Assembly: GCF_010723735.1 (NCBI RefSeq)
Contig: NZ_BLLB01000002.1
Span: forward strand, 1,860,001 to 1,924,000
Direction: 5' to 3'
Length of the DNA stretch: 64,000 bases
Source: Mycolicibacterium hippocampi
GTDB taxonomy: Bacteria > Actinomycetota > Actinomycetes > Mycobacteriales > Mycobacteriaceae
Under the pieces are notes generated by a model. The model worked only from the letters and a program-made list of their open reading frames with translations. It was not told where the DNA came from and ran no database searches. The number at the start of each line of letters is the position of its first letter. Positions within the stretch are counted from its first letter, which is position 1. The translations under genes and the position numbers were made by a program. Below are positions 48,376-58,844 of this stretch, in pieces.

Positions 48376-48681
48376 GTGGCGGGACAAAAGATCCGCATCA
48401 GGCTGAAGGCCTACGACCATGAGGCGATCGATGCCTCAGCGCGCAAGATCGTCGAGACGGTCACCCGGACGGGAGCCAGCGTGGTCGGCCCGGTGCCGCT
48501 GCCGACCGAGAAGAACGTGTACTGCGTCATCCGGTCCCCGCACAAGTACAAGGACTCGCGGGAGCACTTCGAGATGCGCACCCACAAGCGGTTGATCGAC
48601 ATCCTCGATCCCACGCCGAAGACGGTCGACGCCCTCATGCGCATCGATCTCCCGGCCAGCGTCGACGTCAATATCCAATAG
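48376..48681 (+). CDS. rpsJ: 30S ribosomal protein S10
   Basis: The protein has 101 residues from a GTG. It is full-length S10: [50 protein letters not shown]10 is a 30S head protein and also the NusE subunit of antitermination complexes. It heads the S10 operon. Confidence 0.98.
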
Positions 48682-48704
48682 GCATCCCAGGAGATATCCA
48701 GAAC

Positions 48705-49358
48705 ATGGCACGCAAAGGCATTCTGGGCACCAAGCTGGGCATGACGCAGGTGTTCGACGAGAACAACAAGGTCGTCCCAGTCACGGTCGTCAAGGCCGGC
48801 CCCAACGTGGTGACCCGCATCCGCACCCCCGAGCGCGACGGCTACAGCGCCGTGCAGCTCGCCTACGGCGAGATCAGCCCGCGCAAGGTGAACAAGCCGG
48901 TCACCGGTCAGTACGCCGCCGCGGGAGTGAACCCGCGCCGTCATCTCGCCGAGTTCCGGCTCGACGACGAGGCAGCGGCCGGCGAGTACGAGGTCGGCCA
49001 GGAGCTCACCGCGGAGATCTTCGCGGACGGCGCCTACGTCGACGTGACGGGCACCTCCAAAGGCAAGGGCTTCGCGGGCACGATGAAGCGTCACGGCTTC
49101 AAGGGGCAGGGCGCCAGCCACGGCGCCCAGGCAGTGCACCGTCGGCCCGGCTCGATCGGTGGCTGCGCCACCCCCGGCCGGGTGTTCAAGGGCACCCGGA
49201 TGTCGGGCCGGATGGGTAGCGACCGTGTCACCACCCAGAACCTCAAGGTGCACAAGGTCGACGCCGAGAAGGGCGTGCTGCTGATCAAGGGCGCCATCCC
49301 CGGGCGCAACGGTGGACTGGTGGTTGTCCGCACCGCAATCAAGCGAGGCGAGAAGTAA
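48705..49358 (+). CDS. rplC: 50S ribosomal protein L3
   Basis: The protein has 217 residues with AGGAGA upstream. It contains [13 protein letters not shown] and [22 protein letters not shown], the L3 signature near the peptidyl-transferase centre. It lies 23 bases after rpsJ. Confidence 0.98.
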   Translation: MARKGILGTKLGMTQVFDENNKVVPVTVVKAGPNVVTRIRTPERDGYSAVQLAYGEISPRKVNKPVTGQYAAAGVNPRRHLAEFRLDDEAAAGEYEVGQELTAEIFADGAYVDVTGTSKGKGFAGTMKRHGFKGQGASHGAQAVHRRPGSIGGCATPGRVFKGTRMSGRMGSDRVTTQNLKVHKVDAEKGVLLIKGAIPGRNGGLVVVRTAIKRGEK

Positions 49359-49360
49359 CG

Positions 49361-50008
49361 ATGACTCTCAAAATCACAGTGAAGACGCCGGACGGCAAGA
49401 CGGACGGCAGCGTCGAGCTGCCCGCCGCCCTGTTCGACGTCGAACCCAACATCGCTCTGATGCACCAGGTGGTCACCGCCCAGCTGGCCGCCAAGCGTCA
49501 GGGCACGCACTCGACCAAGACGCGCGGCGAGGTCCGCGGCGGCGGCAAGAAGCCGTACCGCCAGAAAGGCACCGGCCGCGCCCGTCAGGGTTCGACCAGG
49601 GCGCCGCAGTTCGCCGGTGGTGGTGTCGTGCACGGCCCGCAGCCGCGTGACTACAGCCAGCGCACCCCGAAGAAGATGATCGCCGCCGCCCTGCGCGGGG
49701 CGCTCTCCGATCGGGCGCGCAACGACCGGATCCACGCGATCACCGAGCTGGTGGCCGGCCAGGTGCCGTCGACCAAGAGCGCCAAGGGGTTCCTGGAGAC
49801 GGTGACCGCGAACAAGAAGGTGCTCGTGGTGATCGGTCGTGCTGACGAGGTGGGCACCAAGAGCGTGCGCAATCTCCCTGGTGTGCATGTGATCTCGCCG
49901 GATCAGCTCAACACCTACGACGTGCTCAACGCAGACGATGTGGTGTTCAGCGTGGAGGCTCTCAACGCCTACATCGCCGCGAACACCAATGAGGAGGTTT
50001 CGGCCTGA
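49361..50008 (+). CDS. rplD: 50S ribosomal protein L4
   Basis: The protein has 215 residues and contains the exit-tunnel loop [21 protein letters not shown]4 can also act as an operon regulator in other bacteria. It begins two bases after rplC and its TGA shares a base with rplW. Confidence 0.98.
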   Translation: MTLKITVKTPDGKTDGSVELPAALFDVEPNIALMHQVVTAQLAAKRQGTHSTKTRGEVRGGGKKPYRQKGTGRARQGSTRAPQFAGGGVVHGPQPRDYSQRTPKKMIAAALRGALSDRARNDRIHAITELVAGQVPSTKSAKGFLETVTANKKVLVVIGRADEVGTKSVRNLPGVHVISPDQLNTYDVLNADDVVFSVEALNAYIAANTNEEVSA

Positions 50009-50310
50009 TGGCTAACGTCACCGACCCCCGCGACATCATCTTGGCCCCGGTCATCTCCGAGAAGTCGTACGGGTTGATCGAGGACAACGTCTACACGTTC
50101 ATCGTGGCGCCCGATTCGAACAAGACCCAGATCAAGATCGCCATCGAGAAGATCTTCAAGGTCAAGGTCGATTCGGTGAACACCGCGAATCGCCAGGGCA
50201 AGCGCAAGCGCACCCGCGCCGGTTACGGCCAGCGCAAGGCCACCAAGCGCGCGATCGTCACCCTGGCCGCGGGCAGCAAGCCGATCGACCTGTTCGGAGC
50301 GCCGGCCTGA
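50008..50310 (+). CDS. rplW: 50S ribosomal protein L23
   Basis: The protein has 100 residues: [21 protein letters not shown] and a basic loop [19 protein letters not shown]23 sits at the tunnel exit and docks trigger factor and SRP. TGATG overlap with rplD. Confidence 0.98.
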   Translation: MANVTDPRDIILAPVISEKSYGLIEDNVYTFIVAPDSNKTQIKIAIEKIFKVKVDSVNTANRQGKRKRTRAGYGQRKATKRAIVTLAAGSKPIDLFGAPA

Positions 50311-50348
50311 CCGGCCAGAGGCAAGAGATTAGAGAGACTTAAAAAGCC

Positions 50349-51185
50349 ATGGCTATTCGCAAGTACAAGCCGACGACCCCGGGTCGGCGCGGCTCCAGCG
50401 TCTCAGACTTCGCCGAGATCACCCGCGATCACCCGGAGAAGTCGCTGGTTCGCCCGTTGCACGGCAAGGGCGGGCGCAACGCGCACGGCCGGATCACCAC
50501 TCGTCACAAGGGTGGTGGCCACAAGCGTGCCTACCGGGTGATCGATTTCCGCCGCCACGACAAGGACGGCGTCAACGCCAAGGTCGCGCACATCGAGTAC
50601 GACCCGAACCGCACCGCGAACATCGCGCTGCTGCATTTCCTCGACGGTGAGAAGCGCTACATCATCGCGCCGGCGGGCCTCAAGCAGGGCGCGGTCATCG
50701 AGTCGGGCGCCAACGCCGACATCAAGCCCGGAAACAATCTGCCGCTGCGCAACATCCCGGCGGGCACCGTGATCCACGCCGTGGAGTTGCGGCCCGGTGG
50801 TGGCGCCAAGCTCGCCCGTTCGGCCGGCGTCAGCATCCAGCTGCTCGGCAAGGAAGGCAGCTACGCCTCGCTGCGTATGCCGTCCGGCGAGATTCGTCGC
50901 GTCGACGTGCGCTGCCGCGCCACCGTGGGCGAGGTCGGCAACGCCGAGCAGGCCAACATCAACTGGGGCAAGGCCGGCCGGATGCGGTGGAAGGGCAAGC
51001 GCCCGACCGTCCGTGGTGTGGTGATGAACCCGGTCGACCACCCGCACGGCGGTGGTGAGGGCAAGACCTCCGGCGGCCGTCACCCGGTGAGCCCGTGGGG
51101 CAAGCCCGAGGGCCGTACCCGCAAGCCCAAGAAGCAGAGCGACAAGCTCATCGTCCGCCGCCGGCGCACCGGCAAGAAGCGCTAG
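50349..51185 (+). CDS. rplB: 50S ribosomal protein L2
   Basis: The protein has 278 residues, including [15 protein letters not shown] with the conserved His near the peptidyl-transferase centre and the basic C-terminus [18 protein letters not shown]. Standard length. Confidence 0.98.
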
Positions 51186-51196
51186 GAGAAGTAGCG

Positions 51197-51474
51197 ATGC
51201 CACGCAGCCTGAAGAAGGGCCCGTTCGTCGACGACCATCTCCTGAAGAAGGTCGACGTCCAGAACGAGAAGAACACCAAGCAGGTCATCAAGACCTGGTC
51301 CCGCCGCTCCACCATCATCCCGGACTTCATCGGGCACACCTTCGCCGTCCACGACGGTCGCAAGCATGTCCCGGTGTTCGTCACCGAGTCGATGGTCGGA
51401 CACAAGCTGGGCGAGTTCGCACCCACCCGCACCTTCAAGGGTCACATCAAGGATGACCGGAAGAGCAAGAGGCG

Positions 51475-51478
<4 letters not shown>
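51197..51478 (+). CDS. rpsS: 30S ribosomal protein S19
   Basis: The protein has 93 residues from the ATG at 51197 with GGAGAAG upstream: [16 protein letters not shown] and [16 protein letters not shown]. The start is fixed by the family; the frame is open upstream inside rplB. It overlaps rplV by ATGA. Confidence 0.98.
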
Positions 51479-52850
<1,372 letters not shown>

Positions 52851-52853
52851 GCA

Positions 52854-53270
52854 ATGCTCATTCCCCGCAAGGTCAAGCATCGTAAGCAGCACCACCCGCG
52901 GCAGCGCGGTATCGCCAGCGGCGGGACCTCGGTGAGCTTCGGCGACTACGGCATCCAGGCCCTCGGCCATGCCTACATCACCAACCGGCAGATCGAATCC
53001 GCGCGTATCGCCATCAACCGGCACATCAAGCGTGGCGGCAAGGTGTGGATCAACATCTTCCCGGACCGCCCGCTGACCAAGAAGCCCGCCGAGACCCGTA
53101 TGGGTTCCGGTAAGGGCTCGCCGGAGTGGTGGGTCGCCAACGTCAAGCCAGGCCGGATCCTGTTCGAGCTGAGCTACCCGGACGAGAAGATCGCCAGGGA
53201 AGCGCTGACCCGCGCGATCCACAAGCTGCCGATCAAGGCACGCATCGTCACCAGAGAGGAGCAGTTCTGA
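52854..53270 (+). CDS. rplP: 50S ribosomal protein L16
   Basis: The protein has 138 residues: [40 protein letters not shown]. It contacts A-site tRNA and 5S rRNA. Standard length; TGATG overlap with rpmC. Confidence 0.98.
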   Translation: MLIPRKVKHRKQHHPRQRGIASGGTSVSFGDYGIQALGHAYITNRQIESARIAINRHIKRGGKVWINIFPDRPLTKKPAETRMGSGKGSPEWWVANVKPGRILFELSYPDEKIAREALTRAIHKLPIKARIVTREEQF

Positions 53271-53503
53271 TGGCAGTCGGAACCACGACCGGCGAACTGC
53301 GCGAGCTCACCGACAACGAACTGACCGACAAGCTGCGCGAGTCCAAGGAAGAGCTGTTCAACCTGCGCTTCCAGATGGCGACCGGGCAGCTCACCAACAA
53401 CCGCAGGCTCCGTGTCGTGCGGCAGGAGATCGCACGCGTCTACACCGTGCTGCGCGAACGTGAATTGGGTCTGGCCGCCGGACCCGGAAGTGGGGATTCG
53501 TAA
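53270..53503 (+). CDS. rpmC: 50S ribosomal protein L29
   Basis: The protein has 77 residues from the ATG at 53270: [38 protein letters not shown]. The frame is open upstream inside rplP, but the family start is clear. It packs next to L23 at the tunnel exit. Confidence 0.97.
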   Translation: MAVGTTTGELRELTDNELTDKLRESKEELFNLRFQMATGQLTNNRRLRVVRQEIARVYTVLRERELGLAAGPGSGDS

Positions 53504-53806
53504 ATGGCCGAAGCAACAGAGAAGGGCCCGGCCACGACGCCGCGGACCGAGAAGCCACGCAACCGCCGCAAGACGGCGATCGGCTACGTGGTCAGCGACA
53601 AGATGCAGAAGACCATCGTGGTCGAGCTGGAATCTCGTAAGAGCCACCCGCTCTACGGCAAGATCATCCGGACCACCACGAAGGTCAAGGCCCACGACGA
53701 GAACGGCGACGCCGGTGTCGGCGACCGCGTTTCGTTGATGGAGACCCGGCCGCTGTCTGCCACCAAGCGCTGGCGTCTCGTGGAGATCCTCGAGAAGGCC
53801 AAGTAA
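53504..53806 (+). CDS. rpsQ: 30S ribosomal protein S17
   Basis: The protein has 100 residues and starts directly after the rpmC stop. It includes [20 protein letters not shown] and [18 protein letters not shown] basic N-terminal extension of about 20 residues precedes the core. It is the last gene of this part of the S10 operon; in mycobacteria rplN and the rest resume further downstream. Confidence 0.98.
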   Translation: MAEATEKGPATTPRTEKPRNRRKTAIGYVVSDKMQKTIVVELESRKSHPLYGKIIRTTTKVKAHDENGDAGVGDRVSLMETRPLSATKRWRLVEILEKAK

Positions 53807-53824
53807 CCCGAAGCCTCGACACGC

Positions 53825-53863
53825 AGCCCCCGCTCGCCCCTCAGGGCGAGTCGGGGCTTTCGT
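53825..53863 (+). terminator. intrinsic terminator after rpsQ
   Basis: AGCCCCCGCTCGCCC (53825-53839) pairs with GGGCGAGTCGGGGCT (53844-53858) across a CTCA loop, 15 positions with two mismatches, followed by TTTCG. It separates the S10 operon from the glycan genes. Confidence 0.8.
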
Positions 53864-53917
53864 GTTGTTGCGTTATTTGAGTTTGCGGAGAAGGCGATGC
53901 CGTTAGTCTGACCTGCG

Positions 53918-55867
53918 ATGAAACGTTTCGCTGCGGTCTGCACAAGATTGCTCGTGGTCCTCTCGATGATGTCTTTGCTGATGTCACCCGCGGCAAGAAG
54001 TCAGCCGCCCGACACCGGTGGCCTCGTCGTCGCGCCCGTCATTCCGCTGGGGCAGCTCGGCGCACTGTCCGATCTGGCCTTTTACGGAATCCAGGGCACC
54101 GAGACCCTGAACATCCCGGTGCCCCCCGGTCTGGAACCCGTCGCGCTCGACGCATTCACGCAACTGCCGGTCAATGTGCGGAGCGCGACGATCACCGTGA
54201 TGCAGCAGGATCGCACCCTCGCCCGGATCGACATCCCGCCGGGGGACCGCGCGCCGATCGTCATCCCGCTCGCCGGCGCCGAGATCGTGGGCAACTCGGT
54301 GAGCGTGACACTGCGCACCTACCTGCTGCCGGTCGAAGGCTACTGCCTGGATCCGACCAACCCGCTGAGGTTGTCCGACGGCAGCATCAGGTTCACCGGC
54401 GTCGAACAGACTCCCGCCGCGGTCGCCGACTTCCTGCCGCCCGTGCTGCGTCAGCTCACGATCTTCGTCGCCGACGACCCGACCCGGGCGGAGTCGGATG
54501 CGACGGTCCGACTGGCGACGGCCATCGCGGCGCACTACGGAACCCAGAACCCCGAAATCGTGATCGCGCCGCTGGCGCAAGGGCAATCAGGTCCCACTGC
54601 GCCCTCCGCGCCGCTGCAGCGACACATCGTCGTCCGGGAGAGCGCCGACGTCGGGGTGTCTCTGATGAGCGCCGACGGGGTGCCCGCGCTGCTCATCGCC
54701 GGTCCCCCCGCAGACCTGGCCAACCAGAGCCGGTTGATCACCAGCGACCTCAACCGCCTCGCGCTGGCGTCGAAAGCCGTTGCCGGGCCGCTGAGTTCGA
54801 CACCACAGCTGCCCGCGGACCAGACCACGCTGCGCCGGCTGGGGCAGCCGGGGGTGAACGCCACCGCACTCTCGCCGCAGGTCGGTATCGGTCTCGACCA
54901 GACCCGGCTGGGGCGGGCGGCGCACGATGTGCGCGTGCACCTTCGCGGGTCCTACACGCCGCTGCCCGCGGCCATCGGCGGACAACTGGTGGCCTCGATC
55001 GCCGGTGAGGTCATCGACCGCTGGCCCGCCGATGCCTCGGGAACAGTCGACCGCTGGGTGGACGTGCCCGATCGTCTCCTGCAGCGCTACACCTCGCTGG
55101 GACTTCGACTCGACATCGCGGGAGATACCGGGCGCTGCGGCGAGTTCCAGCCACTGACACTGACGATCGACGGTGACAGCCCGGTGCTGAGCAGTCCCGC
55201 CGAGCCGCCGGTTCCCGGTGGCTTCCAGTCGATACCGCAGTCGCTGATGCCGCGCGCCGCGGTGGGCGTCGACGGCGGATTCGACGACACCCGACGCGCA
55301 GTCGCGATCATGACCGGGTTGCAGCGGCTCAGCGCGCTGCCGATCGACACCGAGGTGATGCCGGTGGGGGACGCTGTCGGCGCCGAGGGCCCCGCCGTGA
55401 TCGTCAGTGCCGGTGGGTGGACCGATGACCGGATCGCCTTGCCGATCGCCGCCGGTGGGAACGGTGAGCTGACCGTGGAACGCGCCGATTCACCGGGGGA
55501 GACGACGACGCTGACGCTCGACCCGGCGTTGGGATTCGGCTCCTTGCAGGTCGTGCACGACGGCAGGCGAAGTGTGCTCGTGGCGACGTCGAACGACGCA
55601 CCGGAGCAACTCGACGCGCTGCTGGACTGGCTCGGATCGAATGTCGAGCGGTGGGCCGATCTGGACGGCACCGCGTTGATCGCGGCGGCGGGCCGGCAGC
55701 CGGTCGTCTTCGACCCCGACGCCGAGGTGACCGCCGAACAGCAGGCAGTGACGTCTGCGGACCGGCCGTGGTGGTTCTGGGCGTCCGTCGCCGCGGTGGC
55801 GGTGCTGGTGCTGCTGGCGTTGGTTGCGTTACTGGTGCGCGCCAAGCGACCCCGCCATCGACAATGA
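53918..55867 (+). CDS. BcsB-like periplasmic glycan-export subunit
   Basis: The protein has 649 residues. It has a signal peptide (LLVVLSMMSLLMSPAARS), a long extracytoplasmic region with alternating beta-rich and alpha/beta segments (LAFYGIQGTETLNIPVPPGL near residue 50, VTLRTYLLPVEGYC near residue 130), and a single C-terminal transmembrane helix (WWFWASVAAVAVLVLLALVA) with a basic tail. This layout and the repeated carbohydrate-binding-like domains match the BcsB family, the partner of the BcsA cellulose synthase. Here the partner would be the GT2 gene two positions on. It starts a four-gene overlapping operon with its own promoter region after the rpsQ terminator. The polymer made is unknown. 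Confidence 0.7.
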   Translation: MKRFAAVCTRLLVVLSMMSLLMSPAARSQPPDTGGLVVAPVIPLGQLGALSDLAFYGIQGTETLNIPVPPGLEPVALDAFTQLPVNVRSATITVMQQDRTLARIDIPPGDRAPIVIPLAGAEIVGNSVSVTLRTYLLPVEGYCLDPTNPLRLSDGSIRFTGVEQTPAAVADFLPPVLRQLTIFVADDPTRAESDATVRLATAIAAHYGTQNPEIVIAPLAQGQSGPTAPSAPLQRHIVVRESADVGVSLMSADGVPALLIAGPPADLANQSRLITSDLNRLALASKAVAGPLSSTPQLPADQTTLRRLGQPGVNATALSPQVGIGLDQTRLGRAAHDVRVHLRGSYTPLPAAIGGQLVASIAGEVIDRWPADASGTVDRWVDVPDRLLQRYTSLGLRLDIAGDTGRCGEFQPLTLTIDGDSPVLSSPAEPPVPGGFQSIPQSLMPRAAVGVDGGFDDTRRAVAIMTGLQRLSALPIDTEVMPVGDAVGAEGPAVIVSAGGWTDDRIALPIAAGGNGELTVERADSPGETTTLTLDPALGFGSLQVVHDGRRSVLVATSNDAPEQLDALLDWLGSNVERWADLDGTALIAAAGRQPVVFDPDAEVTAEQQAVTSADRPWWFWASVAAVAVLVLLALVALLVRAKRPRHRQ

Positions 55868-57369
55868 CCGCCTCCCCGGCCGCGCCGACTGTCCTGCAGC
55901 GCTACTACGAGGTGCATCCCACCTACCGGCTGATCATCCGGTGGACGCTCATCGTCGCTCTGACCCTCTTCGCCTTCCATCGCAGCTTCGGGAGCCTGAT
56001 CGACGTCGTCCGCAACGGCAGCATCGGGAGCTTTGTGTGGGCGGTGCCCGCTGCGGCAGCCCTGGTGGCGGTGGCGATCGCCCGGCGCAGGCGCACCGAG
56101 TTGCCGATCCACGATCGCCAGACCGACATCATCGTCGGGATCATGGGACTCGTCCTGGCCCTGCTGATCCAAAGTGTGTTGCTGCCGCGCTACGAGCTCT
56201 ACTTTTATCTGCTGCGCCTCGACCTGATCGCGATGTGGCTGTACGTGAGTTGCTCTGCGGCGATGCTTTTCGGCCTTCGCCCGGTGATCCGGTTCGCCTG
56301 GGTCTGGGGGATGGTGTTGCTGTTGATCCTCACCCTGCCGTACTACCTCGTGGTCATCGCGCTCGGGGGTAGCAAGACTGCGGCGGGAGCCGCAACGCTG
56401 TTGATCGCGGGTCTCGGCGCAGGCATCGCCGGTGGACCGTCCTACCGGCGCGGTGCGCTCAGCTCACTGGCGGCCTGGGTGGTGGGTTTCGCGGTCCTCG
56501 CCGTGATCAGCGTGTTCTTCCCCGATTCCCCGGTGCTGGTGTACCAGGAGGTGCCGGCGATCACCGCGATCTGTGTGGTCGGTGTCGGGATGTTCTACCT
56601 GTCCCGCCGCGGCAAACCCAAGCGGGTGCTCGAACGTAAGGTGGAACCGCTTGCCGCCAAACAGGTCTGGGCCGCCGTGCCGCTGGTGGTCGCGGTGGCA
56701 CTGGCACTGTCGCTGTTTCCGCTGCCCACGTCCCGCAACGCGGTGATCTTCGATCGGCCCTCTGCATATCCACTGGTTCCCGGGACGCCGCTGGTCGCAC
56801 CGCCGGGCTGGACCGACTCGGAGGAAGCGGAGCGCATTCCGGTCAACCGGCTCTTCGGTACCGACGCCGTGCTGGTGCGGCAGCGGATGACGGCCGAATT
56901 CGGCAACCCGCAGTGGGACAAATTCGGCAGGCCCAGAACGGTTGTCGTGGACAGCACGGTCAGCGATCGACCGATCGCGTTCGCGACGTATCCCTCGCGG
57001 GTGCTCTACGGCCTGACCTCGGCCCGGTTCAGCGAGGTGCGCGAGGTGGACCTCGGGAGGGGAGTGGTGGGCAATCTGCTTTCGGTGGTCGACGACCAAT
57101 TGCTGGTGACCTGGAACTCGCTGGGATTCGCCTGGGGTGACGGGGATGTCGCCCAGCGGGTGACGATCTTCGCCGTCGACAACCATGAGCCCGACGCACC
57201 GTTTCCCCAGCCGACCCAGAATCTGTTGCCCACTCTGCGAACCTTGATCACGCTGCTGTTCCGCGGCAACGACGTGCTCGATCAGGACACCCCGAGGTTC
57301 AAGGACGCCGATATGCTCTCGCAGTTCGGCCGTGCTCTGGTCGCCGCACAGGCGAGTCCCGCGTCATGA
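55864..57369 (+). CDS. polytopic membrane protein of the glycan operon
   Basis: The protein has 501 residues from the ATG at 55864, overlapping the upstream stop (ATGA). About nine transmembrane segments occupy residues 20-300. The C-terminal 200 residues are soluble, with SRNAVIFDRPSAYPLVPG, NRLFGTDAVLVRQRM and TLRTLITLLFRGNDVLDQD. The membrane part has a superficial likeness to exosortase/archaeosortase-type proteins, but I cannot find a firm catalytic triad, so I leave the function open. Its place between the BcsB-like and GT2 genes suggests a role in polymer assembly or export. Confidence 0.7.
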   Translation: MTASPAAPTVLQRYYEVHPTYRLIIRWTLIVALTLFAFHRSFGSLIDVVRNGSIGSFVWAVPAAAALVAVAIARRRRTELPIHDRQTDIIVGIMGLVLALLIQSVLLPRYELYFYLLRLDLIAMWLYVSCSAAMLFGLRPVIRFAWVWGMVLLLILTLPYYLVVIALGGSKTAAGAATLLIAGLGAGIAGGPSYRRGALSSLAAWVVGFAVLAVISVFFPDSPVLVYQEVPAITAICVVGVGMFYLSRRGKPKRVLERKVEPLAAKQVWAAVPLVVAVALALSLFPLPTSRNAVIFDRPSAYPLVPGTPLVAPPGWTDSEEAERIPVNRLFGTDAVLVRQRMTAEFGNPQWDKFGRPRTVVVDSTVSDRPIAFATYPSRVLYGLTSARFSEVREVDLGRGVVGNLLSVVDDQLLVTWNSLGFAWGDGDVAQRVTIFAVDNHEPDAPFPQPTQNLLPTLRTLITLLFRGNDVLDQDTPRFKDADMLSQFGRALVAAQASPAS

Positions 57370-58844
57370 GCGCGACCGACGGGCGGCCGGTCCTCGATGT
57401 CACGGTGCCGGCGGACCGGGAGTACGCGCTGCGGCGCGCCATCAACGGTCTGCGCGACGACGACCCGTTGCGGTCCGCGTCGGTCGCCGTCGTGGGTTGG
57501 CAACGGGTGGTGTTGTGGTCGCTGTTGGTCGTTGTCGTCGGCTGTGCCGTCTGGCAGCCGATGGCCACCGCCGTGGTCCTCATCGGGCTGAGCACGCTGG
57601 CATATCTGCTGACGATGACCGACCGCGTCCTCATCTTCCGGCAGGGGCTCGCGTCCCGAGCAATCGAGATCTCCGATGAGAGGGCGCGGGCGATACCGGA
57701 CGACGAACTGCCGCCCTACACGATCCTGGTGCCCGCCTACAACGAACCGGAGGTGGTCGGGGATCTCATCGGCGCGATGGCAAACCTCGAATACCCGCGC
57801 GACAAACTTCAGGTGCTGCTGCTGCTGGAAGCCGACGACGACGTGACGATCGCGGCCGCGCAGGGGTGCGCGGAATCCGACGCGATCACCATCGTGTTGG
57901 TGCCACCGGGGGAGCCGCGCACCAAACCGAAGGCGTGCAACTACGGCCTGTACTTTGCGACCGGCGAGATCGTGACGATCTTCGACGCCGAGGACATCCC
58001 CGAACCGCTGCAGTTGCGCCGGGTGGTCACCGCATTCCGTGATCTCGGCGACGACGTCGCCTGTATCCAGGCGAAACTCGTGTACCACAACGGGCATCAG
58101 AACATCCTGACCGGCTGGTTCACCGCGGAGTACGGGCTGTGGTTCGGCTACCTTCTTCCCGGGATGATGGGGTCGACATCGCCGATTCCGTTGGGTGGTA
58201 CGTCGAACCATCTGCGCCGCGAGGTGCTCGACGAGATCGGCGCGTGGGATCCGTTCAACGTCACCGAGGACGCCGACCTCGGCCTGCGCATCGCCGCGAG
58301 GGGCTACCGCACCGCGGTGATCGACTCGCACACCCTCGAAGAGGCCAACAGCGACCCGATCAACTGGATCCGGCAGCGATCACGTTGGTACAAGGGCTAT
58401 CTGCAGACCTGGCTGGTGCACATCCGACGCCCGGTCGAGCTGTACCACGTCCTCGGCATGCGCAGCTTCGTGCGATTCACGCTGGTGCTGGCCGGCACCC
58501 CGGTCATCGCTGTGCTGAACCTGGTGTTCTGGTTGATCACCCTGGTCTGGTTCCTCGGCCAGCCGTCGGTGATCGAAGATGTGTTCCCGGTGTACATCTA
58601 CTTCCCGGCGCTGATCGCCCTGGTGCTGGGCAACGCGGCGACGCTGTACATGAACCTGATCGCGCTTCGTGAGGACGACCGCTCGGACCTGTTGGTCCCC
58701 GGGCTGACGGTGCCGGTGTTCTGGCTGATGATGAGCGTCGCCGCGGCCAAGGGCTGCTATCAGATGATTCGCAATCCATCCTACTGGGAGAAGACATTCC
58801 ACGGTCTGTCCGCGAAACCGTCCGAAGTGGAAGGCGGGCCGTGA
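57366..58844 (+). CDS. BcsA-like membrane processive glycosyltransferase (GT2)
   Basis: The protein has 492 residues from the ATG at 57366. Two N-terminal helices (about residues 48-85) precede the GT2 domain: PYTILVPAYNEPEVV, LLEADDDVT, the DxD-like FDAEDIPEP, the catalytic TEDADLGLR and the QxxRW motif in RQRSRWYKG. Three or four C-terminal helices follow. All catalytic motifs of a processive synthase are present. No PilZ domain is found, so c-di-GMP control through that route is unlikely. It overlaps its neighbours by four bases on both sides. Confidence 0.85.
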   Translation: MSATDGRPVLDVTVPADREYALRRAINGLRDDDPLRSASVAVVGWQRVVLWSLLVVVVGCAVWQPMATAVVLIGLSTLAYLLTMTDRVLIFRQGLASRAIEISDERARAIPDDELPPYTILVPAYNEPEVVGDLIGAMANLEYPRDKLQVLLLLEADDDVTIAAAQGCAESDAITIVLVPPGEPRTKPKACNYGLYFATGEIVTIFDAEDIPEPLQLRRVVTAFRDLGDDVACIQAKLVYHNGHQNILTGWFTAEYGLWFGYLLPGMMGSTSPIPLGGTSNHLRREVLDEIGAWDPFNVTEDADLGLRIAARGYRTAVIDSHTLEEANSDPINWIRQRSRWYKGYLQTWLVHIRRPVELYHVLGMRSFVRFTLVLAGTPVIAVLNLVFWLITLVWFLGQPSVIEDVFPVYIYFPALIALVLGNAATLYMNLIALREDDRSDLLVPGLTVPVFWLMMSVAAAKGCYQMIRNPSYWEKTFHGLSAKPSEVEGGP